Shown here piece by piece: positions 49,501-62,620 of a stretch of 64,000 nt of DNA (positions within the stretch are counted from its first letter, which is position 1; each line of letters begins with the position of its first letter). The DNA is taken from NCBI RefSeq assembly GCF_024713945.1, contig NC_134679.1, positions 4,965,001 through 5,029,000 of the forward strand, read 5' to 3'. The notes beneath the pieces were generated by a model that saw nothing but the letters and a program-made list of their open reading frames with translations, did not search any database and was not told where the DNA came from. The DNA comes from Dermatophagoides farinae (lineage: Eukaryota; Arthropoda; Arachnida; Sarcoptiformes; Pyroglyphidae). The translations under genes were made by a program, and so were the position numbers.

Positions 49501-51979
49501 CTTTTTCTTGAATGGCTGGCATTTTTTTTTACTTTTGTTCTATTTTGATTTTTAATCTTACCAAGTGTTAAAAGCCATCAGATCCTATCAGTTCACAAAT
49601 ATAGAATCCAATGTGTAGTGTCTGTGACAAATGCAGATCTGATAAGAGGTAAAAGTTCTACCAAATTAACACCATATAGCGATCATCACTACTGCTAAAA
49701 AAAACTGAAAAAATGTGGTATACAGGTGTATGAAGGAAAAAAAAGGTGTGTTGAGTTATGCGGTATTCAAATTAATGTGTGTATATGTTTGTGTGTTTCA
49801 AATGGAACATAAATAAACAGCATCATTCATTTTCAATTTATGTGGACAACTGTCAAAAAAAAAAAAATAAATCTCATGTTTCAGTTAAAAGAAAAGAAAA
49901 AGAAAAAAATTTCCATAAAAATAATTTCACAATGTGTCGAGAATTATGAATGTGTCCGGATCAGTGTGGCAGATTTTTATTTATTTATTTTTTATGTTTT
50001 TTTTTCACCAGCCATCATCGTCATAACCCGGATGAAATGATGATATTTCATTATGATAATAGGGCCATCATCATCATTACTATCAATTTGAATGGATTTC
50101 TGCTTTGCATTTGTGATATTTTGGTTTGTTGACACACAACAAACGACAATTTGCCAAATGTGACTTTCTTGCTACTTATGATGATGATGAGCAGATTTAT
50201 TCACCATCATGATCATCATGATGATAATGATCATAATGGCTATTGCATTTAGGATCGTTAGGGTTAATCGAATTTACTGTTTCAAAATGATGAGTTCAAT
50301 GTTTGAATTATATATATAATTTTTTTTGTATCCAATTGAATAAGTTATATTGTAACCCCATTGCCTAACGGATGAAGAGATGCCATCCTCAATAGATTAC
50401 AATTGGCCCTCTTCTTTTACTAATCGAATTGATTCTTTTCGAGTTTTGAATGTTGATGATATTTATTTTGGAATCGTCTGTGTGTGTGTGTGTGTGTGTA
50501 TGTGGTACGTTTCATTTTGTGAATTACAAATGTTCAAATTCCTATTTCATAATCAAACCCCACATTGGTTTATTTGAATTCCCTCAATTCATTCATGAGA
50601 ATGTTGATAATCTTGATTGGTCATCGTACTGAATTTTTTTTTCATGTAGCAAATAGCTGCTATTTGAAACTAAAACTTGAATATTTTTGCCTTGTTCAGC
50701 ATAAGCAATGAACAACAAGATAATTCGATTTATTTTATCAATTCGCCTGTCTGTATGTCGGATTTAATTCAATTTAAATCTCATCGTTTCGTTGTTGTCG
50801 TTGTTGTTGTTGTTGTTGTTGTTGTTTTCCGTTTTTTTTGATCGTTGTTTTTTTTTCTCGAGCTATGCATCCAATTGAATTGAATTGGTTGTTAGAGTTA
50901 GTTATTGTGTAATAGTATAAAAGCTTAGCGATTCTTGAATTGTATGCATCACCATCGAATTCGATTCACTTTAGTTGATGACATTTGTATTAGGAAAAAA
51001 AATTGATAATGAAAGTGACTAGAATGATCCGCTTTCTCTCTCTCTCTCGATGATTGAGAATGATATCAAACTAATGATAATGATGATGATAGTAATGGTG
51101 ATCTCTCTCATCTTCTACATTGAGCTGTTTTCCCCATTCATATATGATAATACATGAAAATTACCATAATGACAACAACAACAATTTTCAGTAAACAAGC
51201 TGAAAATCTTTATTGGTTTGCCTATTTTATAATGGTAAATACAACCGTGGTAATGATTTAGAATCAATCTTATGGGTTTTTTTCTGTTTTTGTTTTTGTT
51301 TTTGTTTTCAATTTACAATACATTAATAATATGTGCTAAGTTCAAGTCTCAAATTTCCATATAATAATAACGGTGGTTTTTTTTAAAAAAAAGCTAATTT
51401 TCAAAAACACCAATATCAGCAGTAGCAGCTTGAGATTTAGTTTATATATCAATATCACACTTTATTGGCAAACAAAAGCAAAAAAAAAAATGAATTCATA
51501 TCATGTTGGAGGATTACGTACCCACACACCACACACACACACACGCCAAACTTGTATTGGATATGGATTTTTGTTTTTGTTTGATCCAAAATTATTTGCT
51601 GGTAGTAGAGAAATGAGTCAACATCTGGAACGAATGTCGATAAAACTCTCAAATTGGCTGCTACATGGAATTATATTGCATATTTTAGCATATTCATATT
51701 CAAATAAAAGAAAAAAAAACCAATCCATTGGACAGGTTTGATTTTGGAGAATCTAAATTCGTGTCGATATTTTCAATATTTTTTTTTTTTTTTTTTGAAA
51801 CTGAGACCAAAAATTTTTTTCTTTCTGCCAATTCACAATTCTTTTGTCAATTTTTTTTGTGGTTCATGTGATGTTGGTGATGAGAATGAATCATTCATTT
51901 TTGATTGACAGATTTGAGCCCAATTTCTTATCTCAATGGCTTAATATTCAATGATTTTGATTTTGGATTATGATTGATC

Positions 51980-52009
51980 ATTCAATTCAATTCGATTCGA
52001 TTCGATTCG
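51980..52009. repeat. (ATTCA)2(ATTCG)4 pentanucleotide array
   Basis: Six tandem 5-mers in which the last base changes from A to G after two units. Confidence 0.9.
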
Positions 52010-52592
52010 ATGGATGTGACAAAATTAAATTTCCATCTGATCCATAATAATGAATAAACAAGAGAGAGAGAGTCAAATAATATTTTTTTTCTCATTTACT
52101 ATTGTGGTCATTGTGTGCGTTTTTTTTTGTTTCCGACATTGTTTCAATGATCTCTACATTTGACATTATTTTGAATAAACAAGATCCAATCAGGCTATGA
52201 TGATGGCGACGACCTCCCGTATTAACGACACTCGACGATTCTCGTGACCACAATGTGTATGTATCAAGTCAATGTTTGTATGTGTCAAACATACTTAAAA
52301 TGTCAACCAATTTTTTTTCCTATTTTTGATTGACACATACACACATACCAATCAACTTGTGTGGTATGACTCATACCAGTTTGTTATATTCAAAAGAATT
52401 TACGTTCCAATTGTTGTTTTTTTATTTCTGAAAAGAATTAAATCAAATTGATTCTTTTCTACAGAAAAAACAACAACAAAAATTACCTCATCTTGTGAGG
52501 TAAAAATGTAGGTATGATGTCCATGTTTTTAGCATATGATGAAATATAAAAAAAAATAAAGTCATCATCATCATCATCATAACCAAAAGGTT

Positions 52593-52628
52593 ATGGCTGG
52601 CTGGCTGACTAGCTGACTAGCTAGCCAT
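52593..52628. repeat. imperfect inverted repeat in a GGCT/GACT-rich stretch
   Basis: ATGGCTGGCT at the left pairs with AGCTAGCCAT at the right, with one mismatch. A small AACC-AAAA-GGTT hairpin lies just before it (52581-52592). Confidence 0.6.
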
Positions 52629-54908
52629 GGCTGTTTGGTAATTTTGTTTGGGTGTATATCACATATTTTTTTTCTGGGCAAATAATAATTAACTTGTCGG
52701 ACAATATTTTAGTTATTTCTTTCTTACTATTCACATTCATTCATATTCGTATGCCTGGCTAATTTATTGTCACAATCAACTGAGTTTTTGTTTTTTGTTT
52801 TTCATTTAATTCTTTTAATGTCCAAAATGTCCTTGAAGTATTAACCCTAGCAATGATGATTATTGTAATAATCATATACCAATGTATATGTAATGGTAAT
52901 GATGCTTGCCATGTATTCATTCATTCATATCATATCATAACCATAGATAGAATTGAAAGAAAAAAATCATTATCATCATCATCATTTTTATCCAGAGAGA
53001 CCCCATGTTGCCAGAAAAAAATATATGAGAACTTTATTTCGATAACTCTATCCAAAAGAATTGATCATGAATCTTATAACGTATATATGTATGTATTATA
53101 TTCCCTGAACAATGCCAGACACAATAGTCATCAGGGTCATATAATCATATATTACCTGATTGAATAAAGACATCAACAAATGACAAGTAAAATGAAATGA
53201 TTAGACCATATTGATGATGATGCTAAAATTTATGTGTGCTCACTGGTTGGTTGATTGGTTGGTGGCCCTAAGTAATTGAAAAAAAAATTTTTTTGTGTGT
53301 GTGTGAAAAAATGCTCAGCAGAGTAGCTTTGGTCAGTTTTAGTTGATGCAAATGTTGTTTACCTTAAAATTGATGAAAAAAAAAACAGTTTTTTCCCAAT
53401 GCTTTGGTAAACTCAATTCTTTTATTTGGTTTCTATCATCATCATCATCACCACCACCAGTGGAAAAAAATCAAATTCGCATTCTAATTCAATAGAATCG
53501 AATATTTTCTTTTTTTATAAAAATCTCTCAATCATAATAATATCATATATATCATCACATGTGTTTCGCTTTATTTAAGTAGCCCGAATTGAACACGAAA
53601 TTTTACTTAGTTTTATATCATCATCATCATCATCATCATTAATAATAAGTAGGAGGATGGCAAAAATAAAGTTCACTTTTTTTTGAAATGAAGATGTGAT
53701 TTTGATTTCCATTCAATTTGATTACTTTATCGATGTTTTAAAGACAAAATTCAAAAAAGTTTGTATGACGAATCATACAGCCTACACACGCACACACACA
53801 CACAACCAAGGTGGAATTTTTTTTTGATGTTTTGGGAATTCTCGATATATTCTATTCATATAAAACATTCTTGTTTTCAATCACAATATTATAACGAGAA
53901 TATCTTGGTCAAATTATTATTATTAAGATTTTTTTTCTGGAAAAAAAATTATCATCATTGTCGGTCAATTTTTTTTTGCTTAATGATGATGATGATGATG
54001 CAAATTGCTTAAGGTCTATTCGTTTGTTGGTCAGTATGTTCCATTTTGAATGTATAGACGGCAAATTATTGCTTGTTGTTTTTTTTTGATGATGCTTGCA
54101 AATGAAACTTTATTTTCCATCGGGGGTATGTTGTCTAATAATTTTCTCTTTTTTTCCAGGTTCCCATAGGATTGTTGTCCGCCGATTTTGATTGGATTCA
54201 TTTTGAAAACTTTTTTTTCTATCCGATTCAAAACTACCATCTGGTCATATGTAGTTTCGGTTTGAATTTCTTTGTTTTTTTTATACAACAGTTTCAGGAT
54301 TCATAATTTGCCGGATTTTCGCAACGGATCATCATCATCATGCCCGATTGGTATCAAAATAAACGAACCGAAATTAAATTATCGCCTATTGTATAGATCT
54401 GTTGTCGTTGCTGTTGTTGTTTGTTTCCCAAAATTCATGCATTCCTTTTTTTTATTCTGTTTCGAAAAAAAGAATTGGTGATGTGTTGCAACGAAAATAG
54501 CCAATATTTCATCCTCGAGCATATTTTTTTCTCTTTACAATCTTTTCACCCTCTTCGATCGTCAAATGAATTCTCTCAGTGATCAGAATATCAACGAAAT
54601 AAGAATGTTAAATTAATTTTATCCACTAGAATTTCAACTCAATTCAACACTAAAACCTTCAACAAACAACAAAGTCCATTGGCCTCTTTCATTTGAATTT
54701 CGTGTATTGTTTGTGTGTGTGTGTGTCTGTATTTGTGTTTATCGTGCTTTTTCTTTATTTATTGGTTTTGCTTATGATCCTGGAACAGGATCTCAAATTT
54801 TAATCTTGTGTTTGTTTTAGTGTGTTTGGTGTGATAGTGATCATCATCTTCATCATCATCATCATCATCACTGTGATTATAAAATCATAAACAAAAACAG
54901 CAGTCATA

Positions 54909-55405
54909 ATGGCAGCATCAACATCACATAAGATTGGTGGTCAATTACATACAACCGAATCAATGTTATTACATCTGTTATCACGTTTAGATGTAGCTAG
55001 GCAACGTGCACAACAAGCTCGTCGTAAACGTTTTGGACGTCATGAACCAATATCATTGGCAACAATGCGTTATGAATTACGAACATTTGATTTATGGCGA
55101 TCAATCATTGCTGAATGTTTAGCATCATTTCTATATGTATTCCTATTGTGTGCCACACATCTTACATGGACTGGATCGAATTTTATATTCGGTTCAAGTA
55201 CACCAAATTGGCTTATAATTGCACTGTGTTCCGGTTTCACAATGGCTACATTGATACAATGTTTTGGTCATATTAGTGGTGGTCATATTAATCCGGCCGT
55301 TACAATTTCTTTTCTATTCACCAAACGTATTTCACCATTAAGAGCATTTATGTACATTTTGGCCCATTGTACTGGCGCTATTGCCGGCGCTGCTCTTCTT
55401 TATGG
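54909..55405 (+). CDS. bib: big brain (bib), aquaporin-family neurogenic protein, first coding exon
   Basis: Opens at ATG 54909 and ends at TATGG/GTAAGT, 165 full codons, phase 2. The N-terminus contains a helical basic region (LLSRLDVARQRAQQARRKR). The junction RYELRTFDLWRSIIAECLA leads into TM1, with TM2 and the first aquaporin half-helix GGHINPAVT (NPA at 128-130), then TM3 (ISPLRAFMYILAHCTGAIAGAALLYG). The match to Drosophila bib around LRT.[ED][FL]WRSII[SA]ECLASF and HISGGHINPAVT is strong. Bib is a membrane channel-like protein that promotes Notch signalling through endosome function. The second NPA half is not found in the remaining 8.6 kb, so the next exon must be beyond the window or very small. 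This is therefore a partial gene with a first intron probably longer than 8.5 kb. Confidence 0.88.
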
Positions 55406-57131
55406 GTAAGTTACAACTAAAAAAAAAAATATTCTATCATTCTTTATTGCTTAGCTTAGCATAATATGATTTCTATTTCTATCTATGCATACTACCGCAA
55501 AATGTAATTTTATCGCTTCAACAAAAACAACAACAACAAGCTGCTGCCATATTTGTAGTATTATTACGACACATGAATCACGAATCAATTATTAATTATT
55601 AGAATTATGACAACACGTGCTGATGTGTGTTCCTTGTTTTTTGTTTTTTTTTTTGTTGCACACACACACAAATAAGTCACATTTGATCATCATGTTTGAT
55701 TCTTGACGATGATTCATGCTGGAAACCCATTGTTTAATGTAACATCATACTTCAATGGTCAGCGCACAAAAAACCATAATGCCAAAATGTAATGAGAATA
55801 TATCTGTAAAATTAACATTTTTTTTAGGTTTCTTTTGTTTTGAATTTTCGTTTTTTTTTTTGGCTGTCTGTAATCGAGAGTAACCTCTGATTGATCACAT
55901 TATTCGGTCCCATATATTTTAATAGTTTGACTGACCATCGAATTTCAGTGATTCGTTCGTGGTCCAAACGAACAGACAAAAAAAAAATAATAAGTTTTCC
56001 TTCTTTTATCTGTATTTTTTTTTATTTTTGCAAATTGTTTTTTTTTCGTTAGTTCAAAAATTCGTGTCTATCTTTTCATGCCACGAAAGTTAATTATTAT
56101 AGTTTACTTTTACCAATGAGTAGGTTTTTTTTCTCTGTGGTCAGTGTGTATTTTCTTTCTTTCTTTCTTTCTGATCTGTCCATCAACAATAATTGCCGTT
56201 TACTTTGCCTGATTAGAAAATTACCTTTTTCTATGGGTCCGTCGTTTGATGATGATATATGAACAACCGCAATGCAATGGAAAGCAGAACGAATTTTTGT
56301 TTCCACAGTGGAAAAAAAATCAATTCACTTTTTTTTGCTCATTTTTTTTCTTTATCAGATTTTTTGTTTTGAAAAAGTTTTTGATGGACCGAAGGTTTTT
56401 TCTTTGCTTGTGGTGTGTGTGTGTGTGTGTGTATGTATACCGACTGGCCAATATCGTTGATTTTGTTATTGATCAAAAGAAAAAGCAAACTTATTTTTTT
56501 TCTTCTCGTTCATTTGGTTTTTATTGGTAGTCCAATTTCCACAATAATAATAATAATGATATATCGATTGTTATTGAACAACTTTCAGATTAGCTTGGCC
56601 TAAAATCATATTGAGTTTACTGATTAAATCAATCCAAACATATATCCGCTAGTAATCAAATCATTGTTGGTTATCGAGAACCAACCAAATAACGAAACTT
56701 TACAATAACAACAACAACAACAACAACAAATCAATTTTGTTTTGTGTATTCGATATGTTTTAATTTCTTGTTGTTTGCTCGATTTTTTTTCCATATATCC
56801 AGATTTCAAATATACAATTGTTTCGTCCATTTCTGATGATTCAAGAATCGACACCTTATTTTTTCGTATTTTGTAAGAAATTATCGAATTTTCTCATTTT
56901 GTACGAATATTACAAGTGTTATTGGTGAGAAAAAATGATAGCTTTGTATAATTCTCACACAAGCTACCCATATTTTTTTTTCTTGGTTTCATACAGCCTT
57001 AATCATAATAATAATAATCATCCACGTACAACAACAACAACAACAACAATATGCACACACGAGCCTCTTTACCATTGTCGATGATTAGAGGTTAGAGGTC
57101 GATGATGATGATTACTGTGGCTATCCAAACC

Positions 57132-57208
57132 CATCATCATCATCATCATCATCATCATCATAGAAATTGATCGTAAACCACAGCCTGATGATGATGATGA
57201 TGATGATT
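57132..57208. repeat. (CAT)10 and (GAT)7 in inverted orientation
   Basis: A 30-base CAT run at 57132-57161 and a GAT run at about 57186-57208 are reverse complements separated by about 25 bp, so a hairpin or cruciform is possible. Confidence 0.7.
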
Positions 57209-58102
57209 GAGAAAAAGTCACGATCTTGAATGATATTAGTTCGTCGTCTGATTGTATGGTTTAAATCCATATGGATAAAGTTTTTTTTTTCATTACTATT
57301 GTTGTTGATGATTACAATAGGATGTACAACTTGTCTCTATATCACCCAAATGTAACAAATATACAGACAACAACAACAACAACAACAACAATAACAACAA
57401 GTGGCTTCTGTACTTGTACTCGATCATCATCATCATCATCATCATTACTACTTAAAATGACATGTCATGACATGAAATGAAATTTTTTTTGTTACTTCTT
57501 TATAATAAATCATTATTCAAATTGAATTTTTTTCCCTGTTGTTGTTGTCTATGCCGAAATTGAAAAAAGTCTATGATTATGATAAAATCCGGTGGCAAAG
57601 TGTCTCGGTGTGTGTATGTGTGTGTGTACTACGTGCTAGGTTTTTTAAAAAAAAAAGGAGAGACAACCTTTAAAATTATCCAACAAAAAAAAATGCCTTC
57701 TCGTTCAATTAACACAGAGATGACATTTATCCAAAAGTTTTACTATCTAATGATAAATGTCATTTGGATAGATAGAATAATAATAACCAAGGTGGAATTG
57801 ACAAACTAAACCAGGTTGTTGTTGTTCTTTTGAATGTTATTTAGAGAAAGATTAATTAATTTAAACCTCCTATATAAATGTTGTTGTTGTTGTTGTTGTT
57901 TTTCTTGGTTTGTACCGTTTTTTTCTCATTGATATCTGTATATAACGATGATGATGATAATAATGTTGAAACATGAATTTTTTTAGAAATGATGAAAAAT
58001 GAAGGATTAAGTTACAGTTCAAATGATGATGATGATGATGATGACAAGCTTTTTTCCTTATCTCTCTGGGATCTTTATTTGGTCATCCATCTATCCAGTC
58101 TT

Positions 58103-58104
<2 letters not shown>

Positions 58105-58134
<30 letters not shown>
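58105..58134. repeat. (CA)n microsatellite
   Basis: Perfect 30-base AC run in the bib intron. Confidence 0.95.
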
Positions 58135-58137
<3 letters not shown>

Positions 58138-59509
58138 AACACCAAGGACATGGACAACAATTTAATAGATAGCAATAGCAGCAGGATTTTCTAGTTTTTT
58201 TTTCAATCATTAAAATCAACCTTGTTCCTTCTTTGCACTTCACAATAGTTTGTATGGAAAATTTCTCTATTTGGTGGTGGTCGAATTAGATATCATCATC
58301 ATTTTTATCTATAGTACTGATGATTAGAATATTCCCCAAAATTATATATCACCATTTCAATTTGACATTCTATATAATGCTGTAAATTTATTGCCACCAA
58401 AAAAAAAAAAACTAATCTATAGAACGAAACGAAAAACACAAACGCATTCCTGGAGAGCCAATTAATTAATTGAGATGCTGGCGTTAATAATATGGAGAGT
58501 AAAAGAGTGTGTTTGAAATGCAATTGATGAATACAAATTTTCGATTTCAATATCAATTTTTTCCGTTTCATTTCGTGTCGTTTGATGCAATGCCCTTTTG
58601 ATTCGACACTGCAATATTTACAGCACCTGTTTTTCTCTAATTTTGAATTTCGGTCAGACAAATATATGAAAAAATGGACAAACGACATAACTTTTAAATC
58701 AATCGTTTGTAAAATTTGCCATGAATATGAATATTCATGATGTATGTTTATTATATTAATTATAAAATAGGGACACCACCAACAACATTAATAACAAGTA
58801 ATGGAATGATTTTTATTTTTTATTAACATTTATCAATCTAATCTAATCTCCTTGTCTACGGTTGAATGTTGCTCCAATTTGGCCATATATTTATATTTAT
58901 TACATTGCGCGTGTTTTTTTTCAAAGCTGCTGCTGCTTCTGTTGCTATCGATATGATATGATATGATTTTAATGTCAAAAAAAATTGATATGACTTGTGT
59001 GTAATGTATGTTGATAATACAAGATTAATGACTACTATTAGCTGCTATAATCATTCGTACACTATAGTATATACTATGATGATGAACTAAATGGCGATGA
59101 AAGGTGAGATTTTTTTTTCTTTCATTTTTTACTTACTGATGATGATGATGGCTACTTTTGGATTTATTTTTTTTTGTGCGTCATCCATCCATATATTTCT
59201 ACCATTTGTCATACATGTGTGTGTGTGTGTGTTTGTAGTCCATGAATCAATCTGTCCAGAAATTCCAACAACAGCAACAACAACAAACTTATCATTCTCT
59301 TTCATTTATCTAGAATAAAAAATGATTTTTCCATTCAATTTGACAATTTACAAAACGAAATGGTGTCCAATTTCTTGATATGCCTACACACGCACACACA
59401 CACACACTCAAACACACACGCATACAATAGCTGGACATTATTCAATGAGAAACAAAAAATTTTTTATTTGGGTAGTCACTCACAAAAATAATGATCAGCT
59501 ATGAAGCCA

Positions 59510-59515
59510 TTTATT
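59510..59515 (-). terminator. poly(A) signal of the PYTF-repeat gene
   Basis: AATAAA on the minus strand, 33 bp beyond the stop codon at 59549-59551. Confidence 0.5.
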
Positions 59516-59548
59516 TTAAACATAGATCATTTGATACATGGAATTCTA

Positions 59549-60145
59549 TTAATCAATGGTTTTCGATGGTATCCATGGATTTTTTTCTGTAGTTGTTTCC
59601 GCTTGTTTAGTTATTTCCGTTTTTATAACCGGAGGGAGGTATCCATTTGTTGATGATTGAAATTGAGATGATGTTCTATCATTGCTATTGATAATGTTAA
59701 TTACATTAATCACTATTGTGTTTGAATTATCTTTTTGGATTGTTATTGTTCGATTCGTTACCGATGATGTGGACGTTGTTGATTCGATCGGTACATCACT
59801 TTTCGTTGTTGGTGATGATGGTAAGGTATATGGCCGGAAAGTATATGGTGGTAGAGTATATGGTCCAAAAGTATATGGTTGAAAAGTATATGGTTGGAAA
59901 GTATATGGACAAACTGGTGGAGGATATTGGTTTGATATTAATCTCGATGTAATCGGAATACGATTTCGTCCCATATTTGAGGATTGTTTATGATGATGAA
60001 ATGGATAACCACCTTTTAGTCCTTGTTGGCTAATAGTTGTTGTATTTGATGATTTTTGTTGACAATTGATTGAAGATATAAAGCATAAAATAATGATGAT
60101 AAAAACACATAGATTACTCATCATTGTAATAATTGATTTCATCAT
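59549..60145 (-). CDS. secreted protein with six PYTF/PYTL repeats, hypothetical
   Basis: Not recognised. 198 residues from ATG 60145-60143; a start at 60142 or later ATGs is also possible. A clear signal peptide (SNLCVFIIIILCFISSINC then QQ) predicts export. After a polar stretch comes CPYTFQPYTFQPYTFG and three more units (PYTLP, PYTFR, PYTLP), a 15-bp tandem repeat at DNA level (59826-59910). The rest is Ser/Thr/Asn-rich with N-x-T/S sites and ends IPSKTID. Short Pro-Tyr repeats occur in cuticle, silk and adhesive proteins, so a structural extracellular role is possible but unproven. Minus-strand AATAAA lies at 59510-59515, about 34 bp past the stop. It lies antisense within the presumed bib intron. 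An upstream non-coding exon may exist. Confidence 0.65.
   Translation of the reverse strand: MMKSIITMMSNLCVFIIIILCFISSINCQQKSSNTTTISQQGLKGGYPFHHHKQSSNMGRNRIPITSRLISNQYPPPVCPYTFQPYTFQPYTFGPYTLPPYTFRPYTLPSSPTTKSDVPIESTTSTSSVTNRTITIQKDNSNTIVINVINIINSNDRTSSQFQSSTNGYLPPVIKTEITKQAETTTEKNPWIPSKTID
59826..59910 (-). repeat. 15-bp tandem repeat encoding PYT[FL]x units
   Basis: Six in-frame copies of a unit of the type CCATATACTTTYSRR inside the secreted protein gene. Copies 1-2 are nearly identical and later ones diverge. Confidence 0.9.
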
Positions 60146-60756
60146 AATGTAATTGTCAACACACACATAACTCGATGATTGAGTACAAAATGATTAGATA
60201 AATATTTTTAGTGTTTTATATTGCAATATTTCATCATATTGAAATCATCAACAACAACAAAAAAAACCTAATTAAATCGTGATATCATCATTGAAAAAAT
60301 ATCAAAGTTGATGACATTTTTTAAAATCCAAAAAAAAAAGTTCAAAGTTGTCCAAATTGATCAATTATATTTCAAAACTAAAAACGAAAAATTCTTGACA
60401 TTCCAAATTCAATATATAAAAAACCTTTTCGATGTAAAAAAAATCTGGTTGCTGTTGTTGTTGTTGATTATCTTTGCTTCTCAAATATTTTATTTCTTCA
60501 GAGAAAAAATTCTCATCATTTCGTGTGACACAATCCTTTATCCGTGTTTGTATTTGTTAAAACTGCTTGTTGTTGTTGTTGTTGTTTTTTTTTCCACACT
60601 CGTCATCAAGTTATTATTGTTACATAAGATGACATGACCACAACTAGCTTATCTGATATGTTGGCAATATTATTTTCTCATGAATTATAATTCCATTTGG
60701 TCATTTTTTTCATTATTATTTCCATCATCAACCGTTGATTGTTTGAGTCATCATTG

Positions 60757-60783
60757 TTTTTTTTTTTTTTTTTTTTTTTTTTT
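60757..60783. repeat. poly(T) tract of 27 bases
   Basis: Uninterrupted T run on the sense strand of the presumed bib intron. Confidence 0.95.
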
Positions 60784-62169
60784 GGTTTTTGTTTTAGTTT
60801 TTTATTGTCCACCACATCAAGAGATTATCATCATCATCATCATCATCGAATCTTGTGTCTGTGATGATTTTTGATGATTGTAGTTTTTTTTTTGCTTTTA
60901 CTAATAATAAAATCCATCGATAAGACCACCAACGAATTTCATATATATATATACGAAAAAAAATGATTATAATCGATGGTGATGATGATTATCATTCATA
61001 GAGTTTTTGAGTAATAAAAAGAAAAAAATTTTGCATTTTGTTGTGGTCAATGTTTGAAAAATGAAAAACCATTACCATTACCTTTACCTTTACCTTCTTT
61101 GAAGAATGACATCATAAACTTTGATGATGGTGTTGGTTTAACCCTTTCAATCCGTTTTTTTTCATTATATATGTTCGGCTGATTAAGAGAGAGTGAGCGA
61201 GAGAAAATGAAAAAATTTTCATTTCCGAGATTTTATTTTTTTTTTCACTGCTGTTGCTGCTGGTTTTTAATTTTCCATCACACACACACCGGTGTTCAAC
61301 CATCGATCGACCGAACGTGACTTGGATTTTATTTTATTTTTCTTGATTATTCGAGAACGAAAATTTTGAAGAATTCTCTTCATTCTTTGATATTTTGAAA
61401 TTCTTGTTTTTTTGTTTTTATTGTTGAATTTTTGTCATGAAATTTTTTTTTCTATTTTTTTTATTATATCATCACGATCTCATCATCAGATCAGAATCAT
61501 CATTTTCGAAAATTACCAAATATCGAAATTCTTTGAACAGAAATTTTTTTTTTTTGGTGTCAAAATCGAAAATTCTTTGTTGTAAAAGGGGCTGAACATT
61601 ATAAACAAAAGAATTATGATGATGATGATGATGATGATTATCACCATCTTGTATCATTAATCAAATATCGGGTGATTGTGTTGTATTCGATTTTTGTAAT
61701 ATATATATAAGGATGACAAACCGAAAAAAGAAATTCCATTCATTCCATGACCTCGATCTTTGATCGAACAAATAGCAAAAAAAAATTGATGTAGAAATTT
61801 TATTACCTCTACATATGCAATGTTTGTTTATTATATATGAACAATGATTACAAAATCCCATTTGAATTGCACAAAATACAAAAAAAAACACATATACCGC
61901 TAATAATAACGATGGCCTAAGGGGCCATCGACATAACCGACAACAACAACAACAAGCGAACAGCATTTTTTTCTATCTGGCCAATCTCAATTTAATAAAC
62001 ATTGTTTTCCAAATTTGGTTTTTTCCGTTTTGTTTGAATCAAAACAATCTTTTTTTTCGATATTTGTTTGTTTGTTTGCCATCGATAAATCATTTTTTCA
62101 TTCATTCATTCATTCATTTTGTGATCCATTTGTTTTTTCCGGTAATTTTGACAAATATTTTCTACATAT

Positions 62170-62197
62170 ATGATGATGATGATGATGATGATGATGA
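62170..62197. repeat. (ATG)n microsatellite
   Basis: About nine perfect ATG/GAT units, the commonest trinucleotide of this window. Confidence 0.9.
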
Positions 62198-62597
62198 TTA
62201 TGAATCATTTTTTTTATATATGATCATAAAAAATTATTATTATTCATAATAATCAATATTGACTTGTGTGTTTACTTTCAAATAATTGTGTGGTGTGTGT
62301 GTGTGTGTTCATATTCATATTCATATTCATCATCAACATCATCATCATTCGTATTATCCTAATAAAAACAAGCAACGTCAATTGCTTCTATGATGTAACT
62401 CTCGATTGTAATATTGATGTTTATACTGTGGTTATATGGCATCAAAAAAAAAAAAAATTTACCATTACAACAACGTTTGTTTTTTGTTTTTTATTTACCA
62501 AAAACTCAATCGACAAAACTGCATATTTATAGTGTAATAAATAAATAAATAAATAAATTCGAGGTGATGAAATTGATGGGCGATACTGTGAAATGAG

Positions 62598-62620
62598 TTT
62601 TTTTTTTTTTTTTTTTTTTT
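62598..62620. repeat. poly(T) tract of 23 bases
   Basis: Uninterrupted T run. Confidence 0.95.

Larger units (their letters stand above)
45820..54908. other. 9-kb region without a recognisable gene
   Basis: Begins with the 3' UTR of the FAM8A1-type gene and ends with the 5' region of big brain. All longer frames are translated repeats or T-rich sequence. Contents are (CA)n at 46558-46585, a pentanucleotide array at 51980-52009, an imperfect hairpin at 52593-52628 and many short tracts. Regulatory DNA for big brain is a reasonable guess, not shown. Confidence 0.5.
55406..59548 (+). other. start of the large bib intron, 4.1 kb without coding signal
   Basis: Low-complexity sequence with (CAT)n, (GAT)n, (CAA)n and (CA)n tracts. 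No exon or nested gene supportable. Confidence 0.5.

Noticed and set aside
51480-51741. Open frame on the + strand containing FAGSREMSQHLERMS
   Set aside because: Looks partly protein-like but starts in repeat-encoded sequence and ends without splice signals or recognisable domain.
54031-54288. 85-codon open frame on the minus strand upstream of bib
   Set aside because: Fairly balanced composition, but no supporting poly(A) signal, motif or splice partner was found. Left out as unsupported.
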